DNA of 64,000 nt, from the NCBI RefSeq assembly GCF_007183175.1, contig NZ_AP019807.1:2276001-2340000 (forward strand), read 5' to 3'. Made by a program: the position numbers and the translations under genes. Source of the stretch: Microbulbifer sp. GL-2. Lineage in GTDB: Bacteria > Pseudomonadota > Gammaproteobacteria > Pseudomonadales > Cellvibrionaceae. Below the pieces are notes generated by a model. That model was given only the letters and a program-made list of their open reading frames with translations. It ran no database searches and had not been told where the DNA came from. This document shows, one piece after another, positions 35,949 through 44,982 of this stretch (position 1 is its first letter; every line of letters begins with the position of its first letter).

Positions 35949-36548
35949 GCTATTAAATCCATTTAAATTACAAGTAAGATCCGAAAGTTGCGAAATGCTA
36001 CCATGACATATAAATCATCCGAAAGAATTTTTTGTTAATTATTCAAAGAAATTTCTACCCGCTAATACGCAGTGCCGGTTTCAGTAAGCGAATAAATTTC
36101 ACCAGGGCGAGTTGTAGGAGTGTTTTTTTAGAATGTGAAATGTATGGATTAAGCAGTTTGAAATTTAATGACTCAAAGGTCGGGTTTGTGTTGTGGCTGC
36201 AAGCTGTATGGTTTTAGTTGATTCCAGGCAGTTGTCAGATTTACATGCCGTTTCTTTTTAGTATTTTTAGGGGCAAATAGACTGGTGGAATAAAAATGAT
36301 GGGGTCAGAGTGATGCAGTCTGAAATTGAGGATCACATCGATATTTCGTGCAGTTCACCCAGCGCAAAGTGGGGTGCTGCCCCACCTCACGGCATAGTCT
36401 ATCTAATCAGGCCAGTTCTATATGGAGTTGGTTGATCAGTTTGTAATGCTTCTTAAAAATATTAAGTTGCAGTCAACTGAAGTAGAGTATTCAAGTGGCT
36501 TGCAGGAAGTTTTCCTGTTTCTTCAGGAAGAATGAAATAATTATTTTA
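35949..36548. other. 600-base intergenic region with gene remnant
   Basis: The gap lies between the ALAS gene start and the CadC-like gene end. It contains a short hairpin GTGGGG-N5-CCCCAC (36369-36385) and a decayed lysR 3' end (36391-36455). A + strand frame of 61 codons at 36032 has no RBS and no protein-like character. No further feature is seen. Confidence 0.5.
36391..36455 (+). pseudogene. degenerate 3' fragment of a lysR gene
   Basis: The sequence is clearly similar by eye to the 3' end of the intact lysR at 33721-33790. The first 19 bases match at 18, and roughly three quarters of the rest match with one gap. Its translation HSLSNQASSIWSWLISL aligns with HSRSNHSQLHMWVVEQLMKL. Nothing convincing of the rest of a lysR gene is visible upstream. 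It probably marks a deletion or an old duplication. Confidence 0.5.
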
Positions 36549-38711
36549 TTATCTTAAGATAAGCTCGGCGACCTCTTTTTTTGCTGCAACAACATAGGAA
36601 ATAAGCAAGTTTTCTTGATTGATATCTGTTAGATAATCAATGTCTTTGTGCATTTCTTTAATCAGGTTGAAATCACGAGTAGCAAGGTTAAAAGACCACA
36701 GTTGATTTTCGGGGTTAATTGAGTAGATTATGTTATCTTTGATAACGAATCGTTTTTCACCACCTTGTAAATACAGCTTATCGATGAGTTGATCTTCTGC
36801 AGGGCCGGGCTGCCAGAATCGGTTCATATGATCCATATAGATCAACTGGCCATTCTCACTTCTCTGTGCCCAGTTAATTGGTTTATCGATAATAAACCTG
36901 GGCTCAAGGGTATCCAGGTCTACCTCCGAAAATTTTGTTACCCCTTTAATTGTCAAAGATAACAACGCAGAATTATCAACACTATCCCACTGGAAGAGCT
37001 GGTCAACAGGCGCTTCTAGCGGAAAGCCTTCTACACGTCCATCCAGGAAAATTTTATTGAGTTTGTTATTGGCATTGGCCAGAATGCTTTGTCCATCTGC
37101 AGACCAATTGATACCGTAGATATTGGTATCAATTGGAAACTGGGAAAGCTGCTGTAAATTATGGCCATCGGTTACCCATACCTGATCTTCACCAGAGCGC
37201 CTGGAAGTAAATGCAATCAAGTCACCTCCGGGTTGGAAAATGCCGTCATCCTCCCCGGAAATCGATCGTGAGGTACTTGGATAGAGTTTGCTGACATCTT
37301 CTTCTGAAGGTGTATCGATTACTCCAGGCTGGCTAAGGGGAATTGAGGCAATGTCACTATCGTATTGCCCCTTAATAACCAGTGCTCTCTGTCCATTAGG
37401 ATGAAAATCTGGTGAGCTAGCGGACTGGTCCAAAGGCAACTGAATTTTACTGACCTTGCCATCATAAGTGAGAGAGAAGAGGCGTCGTCCTGTACTAAAG
37501 ATTAACTCATCCTCCATCGGTGAAAAGTTAGGGGAAATGGCTCTGTGTTGAGATATTTCATCTGGATAGTCAATCGGGTGGCTGGATAAAAGCGCCCCTT
37601 TGGAATCCAGCATATCGATATAAAGCTGGCCATCTTGGTGATGGCTGGTTACAGCTATTAATCCATCAGTGATTGAGTAATCAAAGTAGGCCAGATTTCC
37701 ATTCTCCAGATCATAAAGGACTCGACTGGTATTATCCCTGACCGAATAGTTGATCAACCGCCAACGGTTAGTCTCTTTATGCAAAATAGCGAGATTATTG
37801 TTATTTAACCATACGGGGTTCTTAATGGCCGAGTTCTTACAGCGCATTAATACATTTGGCTGCTGTGGGCTGACTAATGCCTTTTGAAAATCCAGGCTTA
37901 CAAGGTTGTAACAGGTATTCTGGGTTAGCGGTATGGTGCAGTCTTCTTCGGAAATAAATACCAGTTTCTTGCCATCTGGTGATAGTGTATGGCGGCCATA
38001 AGTACCCCATTCTGGAGTTAATTCCGTCTCCTTCTGGGTATGAATATTTCTGGCCCATATTTTATTAACACAGAGCTTATCTAGATAACGATTAAAAATA
38101 ATATATTCACCATCTGGCGAATAAGAGGGGCCAAATTCTTTGCGGTCAGTTGCGGTTACTGCCTGTATTCGATCAAATACAAGCTGAGAGTTTTGCTCGG
38201 GCGGAGAGTATTTAAATATAACAAATACTAATAATACCAACCCGACAAGTGCAAAGATTGGAAATCGATTTGGTTTGATAGTCTGGGTTTGGTGGCTTGG
38301 ATTAACCGGTTTTATATCTATTTCAGGCCTAGGGGAAGAAGGGGAGGGAGCTTCCTCTCTCGGTGCTGTCTTATCTTGTGGAATAGAATCATCATCTTGC
38401 CAAACAATATCGCATTCCAGGCTATAACCCTGTTTGGCGTGAGTTCTAATATAAGATTGCTGCTTTCGATCCTCGCCCAAGGCTTTTCTAAGTTGCGCAA
38501 TACTTCTTTGCAGCGTATTTGGTGTAACTATTGTATCGGGCCAGACTTCAGATAGTAGCTCATCCTGGCTCACCACTTTTCGCTGATGCTTTGCCAAGTG
38601 GGTTAAGACGGCAAGGGCTTTTGGGGGGATAGTTTGCGATTGCTCACTTCGGGTGATCTGGTTTCTGGATAAATCGATAAAGAAGTCACCCACCCAATAT
38701 TGTAAAGCCAT
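36549..38711 (-). CDS. CadC/ToxR-like transmembrane regulator with TolB-type beta-propeller
   Basis: The 720-residue protein has an N-terminal OmpR/CadC winged helix (about 5-105, with PPKALAVLTHLAKHQRKVVSQDELLSEVWP and RSIAQLRKALGED), a proline-rich linker, one membrane helix (about 150-170, FPIFALVGLVLLVFVIF) and a large periplasmic domain of WD40/TolB repeats (FGPSYSPDGEYIIFN, HTLSPDGKKLVFIS, NWSADGQSIL). It should sense a periplasmic signal and bind DNA while membrane-bound. It is divergent from an esterase and a serine hydrolase, its probable targets. The ligand is unknown. Confidence 0.87.
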   Translation of the reverse strand: MALQYWVGDFFIDLSRNQITRSEQSQTIPPKALAVLTHLAKHQRKVVSQDELLSEVWPDTIVTPNTLQRSIAQLRKALGEDRKQQSYIRTHAKQGYSLECDIVWQDDDSIPQDKTAPREEAPSPSSPRPEIDIKPVNPSHQTQTIKPNRFPIFALVGLVLLVFVIFKYSPPEQNSQLVFDRIQAVTATDRKEFGPSYSPDGEYIIFNRYLDKLCVNKIWARNIHTQKETELTPEWGTYGRHTLSPDGKKLVFISEEDCTIPLTQNTCYNLVSLDFQKALVSPQQPNVLMRCKNSAIKNPVWLNNNNLAILHKETNRWRLINYSVRDNTSRVLYDLENGNLAYFDYSITDGLIAVTSHHQDGQLYIDMLDSKGALLSSHPIDYPDEISQHRAISPNFSPMEDELIFSTGRRLFSLTYDGKVSKIQLPLDQSASSPDFHPNGQRALVIKGQYDSDIASIPLSQPGVIDTPSEEDVSKLYPSTSRSISGEDDGIFQPGGDLIAFTSRRSGEDQVWVTDGHNLQQLSQFPIDTNIYGINWSADGQSILANANNKLNKIFLDGRVEGFPLEAPVDQLFQWDSVDNSALLSLTIKGVTKFSEVDLDTLEPRFIIDKPINWAQRSENGQLIYMDHMNRFWQPGPAEDQLIDKLYLQGGEKRFVIKDNIIYSINPENQLWSFNLATRDFNLIKEMHKDIDYLTDINQENLLISYVVAAKKEVAELILR

Positions 38712-38931
38712 TGATGTATCTACCTGAACAAAATTTGAGCTGAATTTTTGCCGTCGATACTAGCATAAACCCTGATTACATCTAAAGCGTGCCTTGTAAC
38801 CCATTGATAAATAAGAACTTTATGCCAGCAGCGTAAAGTCATCCAAAAATCAGGAGCATTTCAGGCGTTTCACTGGCTCCTTGTTTAGATTGAGCGCTTC
38901 TCCGATCACATGTAACGGTATAAATACTGAT

Positions 38932-39777
38932 ATGAAAAAGCGTTTACTAGTCGCCTTTCTCCTGTTGCTGCCTATCGCTGCCCTTGAAGCAGGTGAGCAT
39001 AAGGCCCTGGAGCTATCCACAATCCAAGTAATACCCATTCAAGACTCCAGCAGTAACAGAGAATACGAGCTGTTTATTAAGCTGCCCGAGAAATACGAGG
39101 AGAGTGATACTAAGAAGCATCCGGTTATTTACTATACAGATGCTTTATGGGCAGTTGAAATACTATCGGCCACTACTGAATACGCACTGGGAGATGCAAT
39201 TTTGGTGGGTATTGGCTGGCAGAAAGATATGTCAGCTGATGAAAATGAATGGTCGAGTCGATATCGGGACTTTAAGCCAGCATTACCCTCAGATAATAAA
39301 GATAAAAAAACCTATAAAGGAGAGGCCCATCAGCATCTCGCCTTTATAAGAAATGACGTTATTAAGTATATCGAAAGCAATTACCGCGCGAATCCAGATA
39401 ACCGTACTTATTTCGGTTACTCATTCGGGGGGCTCTTTGGGGTTTATGCCTTAATAAGCCAACCGGATACTTTTCAAAACTACATTATCGGTAGCCCATC
39501 AAGATTGATAGGCACTTATATGGATTCTCGGCTTGAATCAGAGCCTAACAAACCATTGATGGAACTACCCAAGCAAACAAATGTATTTATTGCTTACGGA
39601 GAATTAGAGAAGGAGCTGGGCGCTACGGTAGAAAGGTTCGTTAGTGAGTTAAAGGACCAAGAACTAGCTAACTTAACTCTGGAGCCGGTGGTTATCGAAT
39701 CGGCGAATCACACTACAGCATTTCCAAAGACATCCGTGCGCAGTGTTTATTGGCTTGCCGATAAGCTGAAACACTAA
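38932..39777 (+). CDS. secreted alpha/beta-hydrolase (esterase-D/Fes-like)
   Basis: The 281-residue protein carries a signal peptide (MKKRLLVAFLLLLPIAALEAG). The hydrolase core shows HPVIYYTDALW, the nucleophile elbow GYSFGGLFG (about 162-170, Ser in GxSxG) and a late SANHTTAFP His. The family includes enterochelin esterase and S-formylglutathione hydrolase-like proteins. ATG 38932 is preferred since it begins the signal peptide; upstream in-frame codons are not signal-like. It is followed 51 bases later by another secreted hydrolase, likely in one operon. Substrate is unknown; a peptide or siderophore ester is possible. Confidence 0.82.
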   Translation: MKKRLLVAFLLLLPIAALEAGEHKALELSTIQVIPIQDSSSNREYELFIKLPEKYEESDTKKHPVIYYTDALWAVEILSATTEYALGDAILVGIGWQKDMSADENEWSSRYRDFKPALPSDNKDKKTYKGEAHQHLAFIRNDVIKYIESNYRANPDNRTYFGYSFGGLFGVYALISQPDTFQNYIIGSPSRLIGTYMDSRLESEPNKPLMELPKQTNVFIAYGELEKELGATVERFVSELKDQELANLTLEPVVIESANHTTAFPKTSVRSVYWLADKLKH

Positions 39778-39828
39778 TCAATGGTATATCGAATCATATT
39801 AATTAAAAATTAAATTTTGGGATCTAAG

Positions 39829-41031
39829 ATGATTATTAAAAAGCTAATCGCAATCGGCTTAATGTACGGCATAAGCGCCACTGCGGGCGCAGGAGACTTA
39901 CATGCTCCAGAAATAAATATGGCCGACTATGGTAGTGACCTCACAGGCCTGGAGAGATCATTACCAATGCTTAAAAAAGCATTTATTGATACAGCCCCAG
40001 CGGATAGAAAAGATGGTATTCCTGTTGGTGAGATAGAGGCAATCAAAGAGAGCTTGCAACAGTTGGCTCAGGAAATAGCAGACAATCAACATACACCTTA
40101 CGATAGCCTACTAATTGCCCAAAACAACAAACTGGTTTTTGAATCCTACTACTCTCTCGGCCGTGTCAATTTTCCTCACCCACAAGCCTCTGCCAGCAAG
40201 GCCTATACAGCCCTGGCAATTGGGCGGGCGATACAGTTAGGTTATTTGACTATGGAAGACTTGGACAAGCCTGTCACTTCCTTCCTGAAAGGATTGGATA
40301 GGAAGCAGCTTGTTAAAGGCGCAGACCTTGTCACACTGAATCATGCTATGAGCATGCAGTCAGGAATCCGTATTGCAGAGGAAAAACTCGCTGCCTTACT
40401 GGAAAACAAAGAACAGTTAACCGGGAAAAAGCTAGCCCAAATTTATTTAAGTCACAGTAAGCCGATCACTTCTGATTCGCAAACTTATTTATATCAAGGC
40501 TCAGACCCAATGATTGCAATGTTGGTTCTGGATGCCGTGGTTCCCGGTTCCGCCAGCGACTTTATTAAAAAGGAGCTACTGGAAAAGATGGGGATCGATA
40601 TCTATCACTGGAAGGAAGCTGTTAGTGGAGTGCCCCAGGCAGGATCAAGAGCCATGATGACATCGCGCAGTATGGTTAAGTGGGGCACTTTGGTACTTAA
40701 TAAAGGAAAATGGAACGGCCACCAGTTAATACCGGAGGCATATATTGCCAAGGCTACTGGTAAAGTTGCTATTCCCACAGATGATGAGTTTGACTATAGC
40801 AATTTTTCATACGGCTACTTCTTCTGGCGAACGCCTCTGAAGGTTGGCAACAAGAAATATATTGCAAAGTTTGGCTGGGGCGGTGGTGGCCAGTATGTGA
40901 TCTCCATTGAAGATCTTGATTTGGTGATTGCGATCACCGGCCACAGAGATGATGACAAAACCTTGGGTTTGATAGAACAACGTATTCTGCCGGCCTTTGC
41001 ATCGTCTGCATTAAGTGGTACAGCTGGGTAA
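39829..41031 (+). CDS. serine hydrolase, beta-lactamase class C / penicillin-binding-like
   Basis: The 400-residue exported protein has a signal peptide (MIIKKLIAIGLMYGISATAGAG) and a class C beta-lactamase fold. The nucleophile motif S-x-x-K is SASK (about 124-127, in PQASASKAYTALAIG). YxN-like YQGSD lies near 220 and a late GWGGGGQYV region stands where KTG/HTG is usual. Such proteins are esterases, peptidases or transferases more often than true beta-lactamases. Start 39829 has a GGGATC stretch 5 bases upstream. It sits behind the esterase gene and is likely co-regulated by the CadC-like protein. Confidence 0.85.
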   Translation: MIIKKLIAIGLMYGISATAGAGDLHAPEINMADYGSDLTGLERSLPMLKKAFIDTAPADRKDGIPVGEIEAIKESLQQLAQEIADNQHTPYDSLLIAQNNKLVFESYYSLGRVNFPHPQASASKAYTALAIGRAIQLGYLTMEDLDKPVTSFLKGLDRKQLVKGADLVTLNHAMSMQSGIRIAEEKLAALLENKEQLTGKKLAQIYLSHSKPITSDSQTYLYQGSDPMIAMLVLDAVVPGSASDFIKKELLEKMGIDIYHWKEAVSGVPQAGSRAMMTSRSMVKWGTLVLNKGKWNGHQLIPEAYIAKATGKVAIPTDDEFDYSNFSYGYFFWRTPLKVGNKKYIAKFGWGGGGQYVISIEDLDLVIAITGHRDDDKTLGLIEQRILPAFASSALSGTAG

Positions 41032-41073
41032 GTTGCTACAATAATTGATCCTACCCAAATACTGTAGAAGTTT

Positions 41074-41126
41074 TCTGTCCAGTATTTAGGGCCTCTGGAA
41101 TAAGGACGCTCTAAATACTGGACAGA
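41074..41126. repeat. perfect 16-bp inverted repeat between convergent genes
   Basis: TCTGTCCAGTATTTAG (41074-41089) and its exact complement (41111-41126) flank a 21-base loop. The repeat lies between the serine hydrolase (+) and csrA (-). Neither side is followed by a T run, so it is an unusual terminator; it could also be a small palindromic mobile element. Confidence 0.6.
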
Positions 41127-41223
41127 TTATTCGATTACATCAGGGTTTTGGTTGTTATAGCCCTTGGAGCAGTAGGGCCAAAGCAGGATTGTTAGGGCTC
41201 ACTCTACTGGGAAAATTTGCTTT

Positions 41224-41409
41224 TTATCTCCCATTATCCCGCCCCTGCTGTTTTTTGATTCTCCTATAAATCTCTTCGCGGTGAACCGGTAAGGATTTGG
41301 GAGCGATTATGCCTACCCGTACTTGATTACCTTTAACTTCTAATATTGTGATTGAGACGTTTTCCCCAATCCTGAGGTTCTCGCCTGTACGGCGGTTTAA
41401 AATCAACAT
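41224..41409 (-). CDS. csrA: CsrA/RsmA family RNA-binding regulator (paralogue)
   Basis: The 61-residue protein has MLILNRRTGENLRIG, EVKGNQVRVGIIAPKSLPVHREEIYRRI, the CsrA/RsmA core including Arg44-equivalent in HREEIYRR. CsrA binds GGA motifs in mRNA leaders to repress or stabilise them. This copy differs from a typical housekeeping CsrA in several places (NRR instead of TRR, SLPVHREE instead of EVAVHREE), which suggests a paralogue. It lies at the edge of the defence island. RBS AGGA precedes the ATG. Confidence 0.93.
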   Translation of the reverse strand: MLILNRRTGENLRIGENVSITILEVKGNQVRVGIIAPKSLPVHREEIYRRIKKQQGRDNGR

Positions 41410-41986
41410 ATTGGTTTCCTAATGAGACGCAAAGCATTGGCAAACCTCCCGCAACGGGAAGGCCAGGAAAGTAATATCGGTTGCGGGCATTAGGAGGGGC
41501 GCGAGAACGGTAGGCGTAAAAGAAGAAAAGGCGGGCGCTAGACTCCCAGTGCTTGGGGAATCGCCTCAGGTTACTGAATTTGCAACCTTTTATTGAAGAC
41601 GAGTGGGTTTCTAGCGTACCATTCATGGAGCCATTTTGATAGGTTAGATATCAACTTGGTTAGCTGGCCCCGGGTGTTGCCGCACCTTGGGTCAGCGCCT
41701 TTTACTTACTCTTACGTCACGCTACCGTTCTCCTTTGGGAATGGGTCTTTTATAAAATTCTTGTTGTTCTTGTTTTATCTTGGGCTGTTGGCTTGTAGAA
41801 GCCGGTTTGATCACGGCCCAAAATATTGATAAATATCTATCGATTCTACGCAGCTTTGACGCTGAAGAAAACTTAATAAAATCCAATAAGATTATTTGGG
41901 CGCCTATATTTCTTATGAGTTCATTTTGCCGAATGGCAATTGCTCATTGAAAATGGAATCCAAAATAGTGATCATTTTAATGAGAA
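41410..41986. other. intergenic region upstream of csrA paralogue
   Basis: The 577-base gap presumably contains the csrA promoter. A 78-codon + strand frame at 41593 is not protein-like and has no RBS. I see no RNA gene, terminator or clear repeat. Confidence 0.35.
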
Positions 41987-42310
41987 CTATGAATCGTTAA
42001 TCCTATTGGATTCTTCAATCCATTGTTGGTTAAAGCCTGCTCTTTTGGTATAGCCGATGAAAATATTCATTAGCTTTTCCATGCAATCCTCAAGATCCAC
42101 TTTAAACTCTAATTCTTCGTCGGCCTGGTAATCTTTAGCTGCTTGGTCTGCCATGTCCCAGAAAAACTGGGTGAGCTTTCTGGCTTTGTTAGCGGAGGTG
42201 ATATCATTTACTCCAAGTACGAGATCCTCGGCAAATTGATTTTCTAATTTTCTGGAATAATGTAATGCCACACCCTTGATAGTGGTTTCGTGCTCGCTAA
42301 ACTCAATCAT
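41987..42310 (-). CDS. small hypothetical protein in the toxin/immunity cassette
   Basis: The 107-residue acidic protein (MIEFSEHETTIKGVALHYSRK to ESNRINDS) is predicted helical with no membrane segment. I do not recognise a family. It follows the Imm11-like gene by about 90 bases on the same strand, so a second immunity role or a remnant of the polymorphic toxin cassette is possible. RBS is weak. Confidence 0.5.
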   Translation of the reverse strand: MIEFSEHETTIKGVALHYSRKLENQFAEDLVLGVNDITSANKARKLTQFFWDMADQAAKDYQADEELEFKVDLEDCMEKLMNIFIGYTKRAGFNQQWIEESNRINDS

Positions 42311-42401
42311 CGATTGCAAATATTAGGTTTTCATTTTACTCAATATACTAATTATCTTGTACGGATTAACTTTCCAATTGATTGTGCCACTAACGTACAA
42401 A

Positions 42402-42980
42402 TTAGAAAGAGGTTAGGAGGTCTTTGTTGAATATAAGCCCCTTAAGGTCTAGCTCTTCTACTAAACTTTTGAACTTGTCTCCACAATAGAGCGCTGAACA
42501 GCGGTCAAACTTGCTCTTGAAAATTAGATTGTCTTTAACGCTACGTTCATCAAATCCTATGCTTTTCACTCCCATCCATAAATTATCCACAATGTCTGCT
42601 TCGCTTACACTTTTGTCCGCCTGCACAGTATTTAGGCAGTTGAAAACAAAATAAGTCTGATTGTTGATAGTGAGTGGTAAAAACTCCCCCAGTGAGCTGA
42701 GGTGGTTTTTCAGTTTGTCATAGGCATGCGGGGATAATACTAAGTTTGCGCCATTCCATGTTGTAATATCGGGGTTTGCATTGTTGTTAAGCCCGACGTC
42801 TACAAACTTTGCGCCTATATCTACCCAATAATCTTTAAGAGAGATATTGTCCCAGCTATAACTGTAGAACTCATCTTCACCCAGAGTTTCATCAAGAGTA
42901 TCCCCAAGTTCTTCAAGGTCTAAATCTAAGTTATAGAAATCTGTGTAATTAAAGCTGATTTTATATGTCACTTCGGCCAT
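42402..42980 (-). CDS. Imm11/DUF1629-like immunity protein
   Basis: The 192-residue protein has the Imm11-type pattern: a WNGANLVLSPHAYDKLKNHL segment (about 75-94), GEFLPLTINNQTYFVFN (about 98-114) and a C-terminal LIFKSKFDRCSALYCGDKFKSL (about 150-170). Immunity proteins of this family neutralise partner nuclease toxins in contact-dependent or type VI delivery systems. It overlaps the end of the AHH-nuclease gene by 20 bases, so the two are translationally coupled. Composition is AT-rich, as in transferred cassettes. Confidence 0.7.
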   Translation of the reverse strand: MAEVTYKISFNYTDFYNLDLDLEELGDTLDETLGEDEFYSYSWDNISLKDYWVDIGAKFVDVGLNNNANPDITTWNGANLVLSPHAYDKLKNHLSSLGEFLPLTINNQTYFVFNCLNTVQADKSVSEADIVDNLWMGVKSIGFDERSVKDNLIFKSKFDRCSALYCGDKFKSLVEELDLKGLIFNKDLLTSF

Positions 42981-43683
42981 CCCATTGTTCGTTTGGTTTC
43001 TTTAACACCTGCTCAGGTTGGGTGCCATTCATTAGGTGGGCTCTTAATATCGAGAGCTTAGTTCTAATCTCTGCCTCTGTTTTTAAATGTTGAATCTGAC
43101 CATATACCCATCGTTCATAGTTGTGAGTATGGATACGGCTGTGAGGGACAGCACTTGGCATGGACCAGTGCCCGCGATCACTTTCATCACGGGGCATCCA
43201 AACTCCGTTGTCTGGATCATTAATTCTAATATCGTTCCTAAATAGAAGTAATCGAGCTTGCTTGGTGGTTGGAAGTTTTCCTTTGCCCTCTACCAAATGA
43301 TGAGCTGTGAATCTAGGGCTAGGCTGAGCACGTCCAGCTAACCTGAGGTTTTCCTCTAATACCTTTGTTGGGTGATGCTCTTCTTCTTTATATTTTTTGC
43401 GTCTTTCCTTCTTAGATAAACTCTTATGCTCATCACGATATTTTTGAAGTTGACCATCAACAGATATCAAAGACATGATGCGGCCATATTCAAGATCTAG
43501 CAGCCTGCGAGCTTCCTTCAGGTCTTTCAATCGTTTTTCACGTTGTGCCTCAGTTTCATTAGGCACTTTACACTTACGATAGTGGTAGTTCTTACACCTT
43601 TGCTCGTACTGATAGATGGAAAGGTCGAGTGGCGATAACTCCCAAACCTCTGGGGTTACACGCTGTCCATGATCATATTCCAC
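42961..43683 (-). CDS. AHH-type HNH/EndoVII nuclease toxin
   Basis: The 240-residue protein has a charged helical N-terminal part and a C-terminal nuclease. Key features are TAHHLVEGKG (about 134-143, the AHH motif), IRINDPDNGVWMPRDE and HSRIHTHNYERWVYGQI (about 183-199), which together fit the AHH family of polymorphic-toxin nucleases. The start is likely GTG 43683 with GGAG 7 bases before; GTG 43707 is also open. It lacks any secretion or trafficking domain, so it looks like a free toxin module or the tail of a lost larger toxin. The Imm11-like gene is directly coupled to it. Confidence 0.75.
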   Translation of the reverse strand: MEYDHGQRVTPEVWELSPLDLSIYQYEQRCKNYHYRKCKVPNETEAQREKRLKDLKEARRLLDLEYGRIMSLISVDGQLQKYRDEHKSLSKKERRKKYKEEEHHPTKVLEENLRLAGRAQPSPRFTAHHLVEGKGKLPTTKQARLLLFRNDIRINDPDNGVWMPRDESDRGHWSMPSAVPHSRIHTHNYERWVYGQIQHLKTEAEIRTKLSILRAHLMNGTQPEQVLKKPNEQWDGRSDI

Positions 43684-43887
43684 AACGTATCTCCGTATTA
43701 CTACCACCCAAGAAATTTACATAATGCTGAATGGGCTAATCCTTTACCGGGATTTTATCAAGATTTGGATTCTTTCGAGTGAGAAATCCAGTCAATTTTT
43801 TGAGATTTCGGGTCTTTTAGGTTGTTAAAGCCTTTCTACATTAACCATATTAAAAATATAGTTAGGTGAATCCATGCGAAAGAGCCC

Positions 43888-44877
43888 TTAATCTACCGGC
43901 CAGTAAATCCGTACCAGCGGCATCAATGCCCGGCCTTCCAAATCGAAGTTTTCATAGTGGCTGACGATAAGATCGGCCAGGTCATCGAGATCCACTAGGG
44001 TGAGGGGAAAGGTGGAGCGGTCGGCTTCGTAGCGGGCTTCGCGGGTGAAGCCGCCAGTGCTCACGAATAGGCCGGAATCCCCTTCCCGCAGGGCGCCGAT
44101 AAAGCCGCGTATGGCAGGCGCACCCATGGAGCCATCGCGATGTTTTACTTCCGCTTTAATGCGTGGCTGGGTAAGGCCCAGGCCGTCTGGAGATGCGATC
44201 ACATCGACACCGCGATCAGGGCCCTTGGGGGACACCTTGGCCTTAAAACCCATTGCACGCAGTATCGCCGCAACCAGCTCTTCCATTTCTTCGGGCAGCA
44301 GTGCGGCGATTTTGTCTTTGATTAACTCATGGCTCTGGGCCACGGTTTCGTCTTTGAGCTGTGCGCTATCAGTTTCTGCGGCTTCGTCTTCCTGGGGCGT
44401 TAGCGTACGGCCTTCAAATATGGTTAAGAAGGCCTCTATGGTTTCTTGGCTCAGGGAGAAGAGGGTGAGGGTGGAGCCGAGGGAGTTTTTGGCTTTCTGG
44501 GGCAATTGGTCACGGCTGACTTTACCGAGCCATTCCACCTTACGCAGGTTGGCATAGTCACCGATAATATCTGGCTGGTAGAGGTATTCTCCTTTATCTA
44601 CGCCCAACAGGTAGTTCCGGGTCTCCGGGTTGTAGCTCACAATATAATCGCCAGCGGTAATCTGATCGCGAAACTTCAGGATCATAGCGAGGGCATTGCC
44701 GGTAGCCGCAGGCTTGTCATTGCCGTAAATCTTGATGTATTCGTCCCGCAAGCGCTCGGTGCTTGAATACTGGCTTAGGTCTCCCAGCTGTGACCAACCG
44801 ATTGCGGCAAAGCCTTTCTCGAAGTCTTCACTGTAAATACCACCGCGCCCGGCGCGGATCATCCATGCGTTGGTCAT
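43888..44877 (-). CDS. Mrr-like restriction endonuclease
   Basis: The 329-residue protein has a C-terminal Mrr_cat domain with D...ExK catalysis: PDRGVDVIASPDG (about 220-232) and IKAEVKHRDG (about 239-248). The N-terminal half includes IRAGRGGIYSEDFEKGFAAIGW, a module seen in Mrr-like and McrB-type proteins. Mrr enzymes cut methylated DNA (type IV). It follows the hsdS gene by about 105 bases on the same strand, so it may add a second barrier to the type I system. Specificity is unknown. Confidence 0.83.
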   Translation of the reverse strand: MTNAWMIRAGRGGIYSEDFEKGFAAIGWSQLGDLSQYSSTERLRDEYIKIYGNDKPAATGNALAMILKFRDQITAGDYIVSYNPETRNYLLGVDKGEYLYQPDIIGDYANLRKVEWLGKVSRDQLPQKAKNSLGSTLTLFSLSQETIEAFLTIFEGRTLTPQEDEAAETDSAQLKDETVAQSHELIKDKIAALLPEEMEELVAAILRAMGFKAKVSPKGPDRGVDVIASPDGLGLTQPRIKAEVKHRDGSMGAPAIRGFIGALREGDSGLFVSTGGFTREARYEADRSTFPLTLVDLDDLADLIVSHYENFDLEGRALMPLVRIYWPVD

Positions 44878-44982
44878 ACTACGATTTCCCTATTGTCTAA
44901 TTCTTTTAATTCGTTGGCCGTTCTGCTGTGCTCTTTGTATGGCTTGCGCAGGGGTAGTGGCTGAAGTGGCCGCTGTTAACAT

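Noticed and set aside
36032..36217. 61-codon + strand frame between ALAS and the CadC-like gene
   Set aside because: No RBS, unusual amino acid content, AT-rich non-coding look.
41593..41829. 78-codon + strand frame upstream of csrA
   Set aside because: No RBS and low-complexity hydrophobic/aromatic end; not protein-like.
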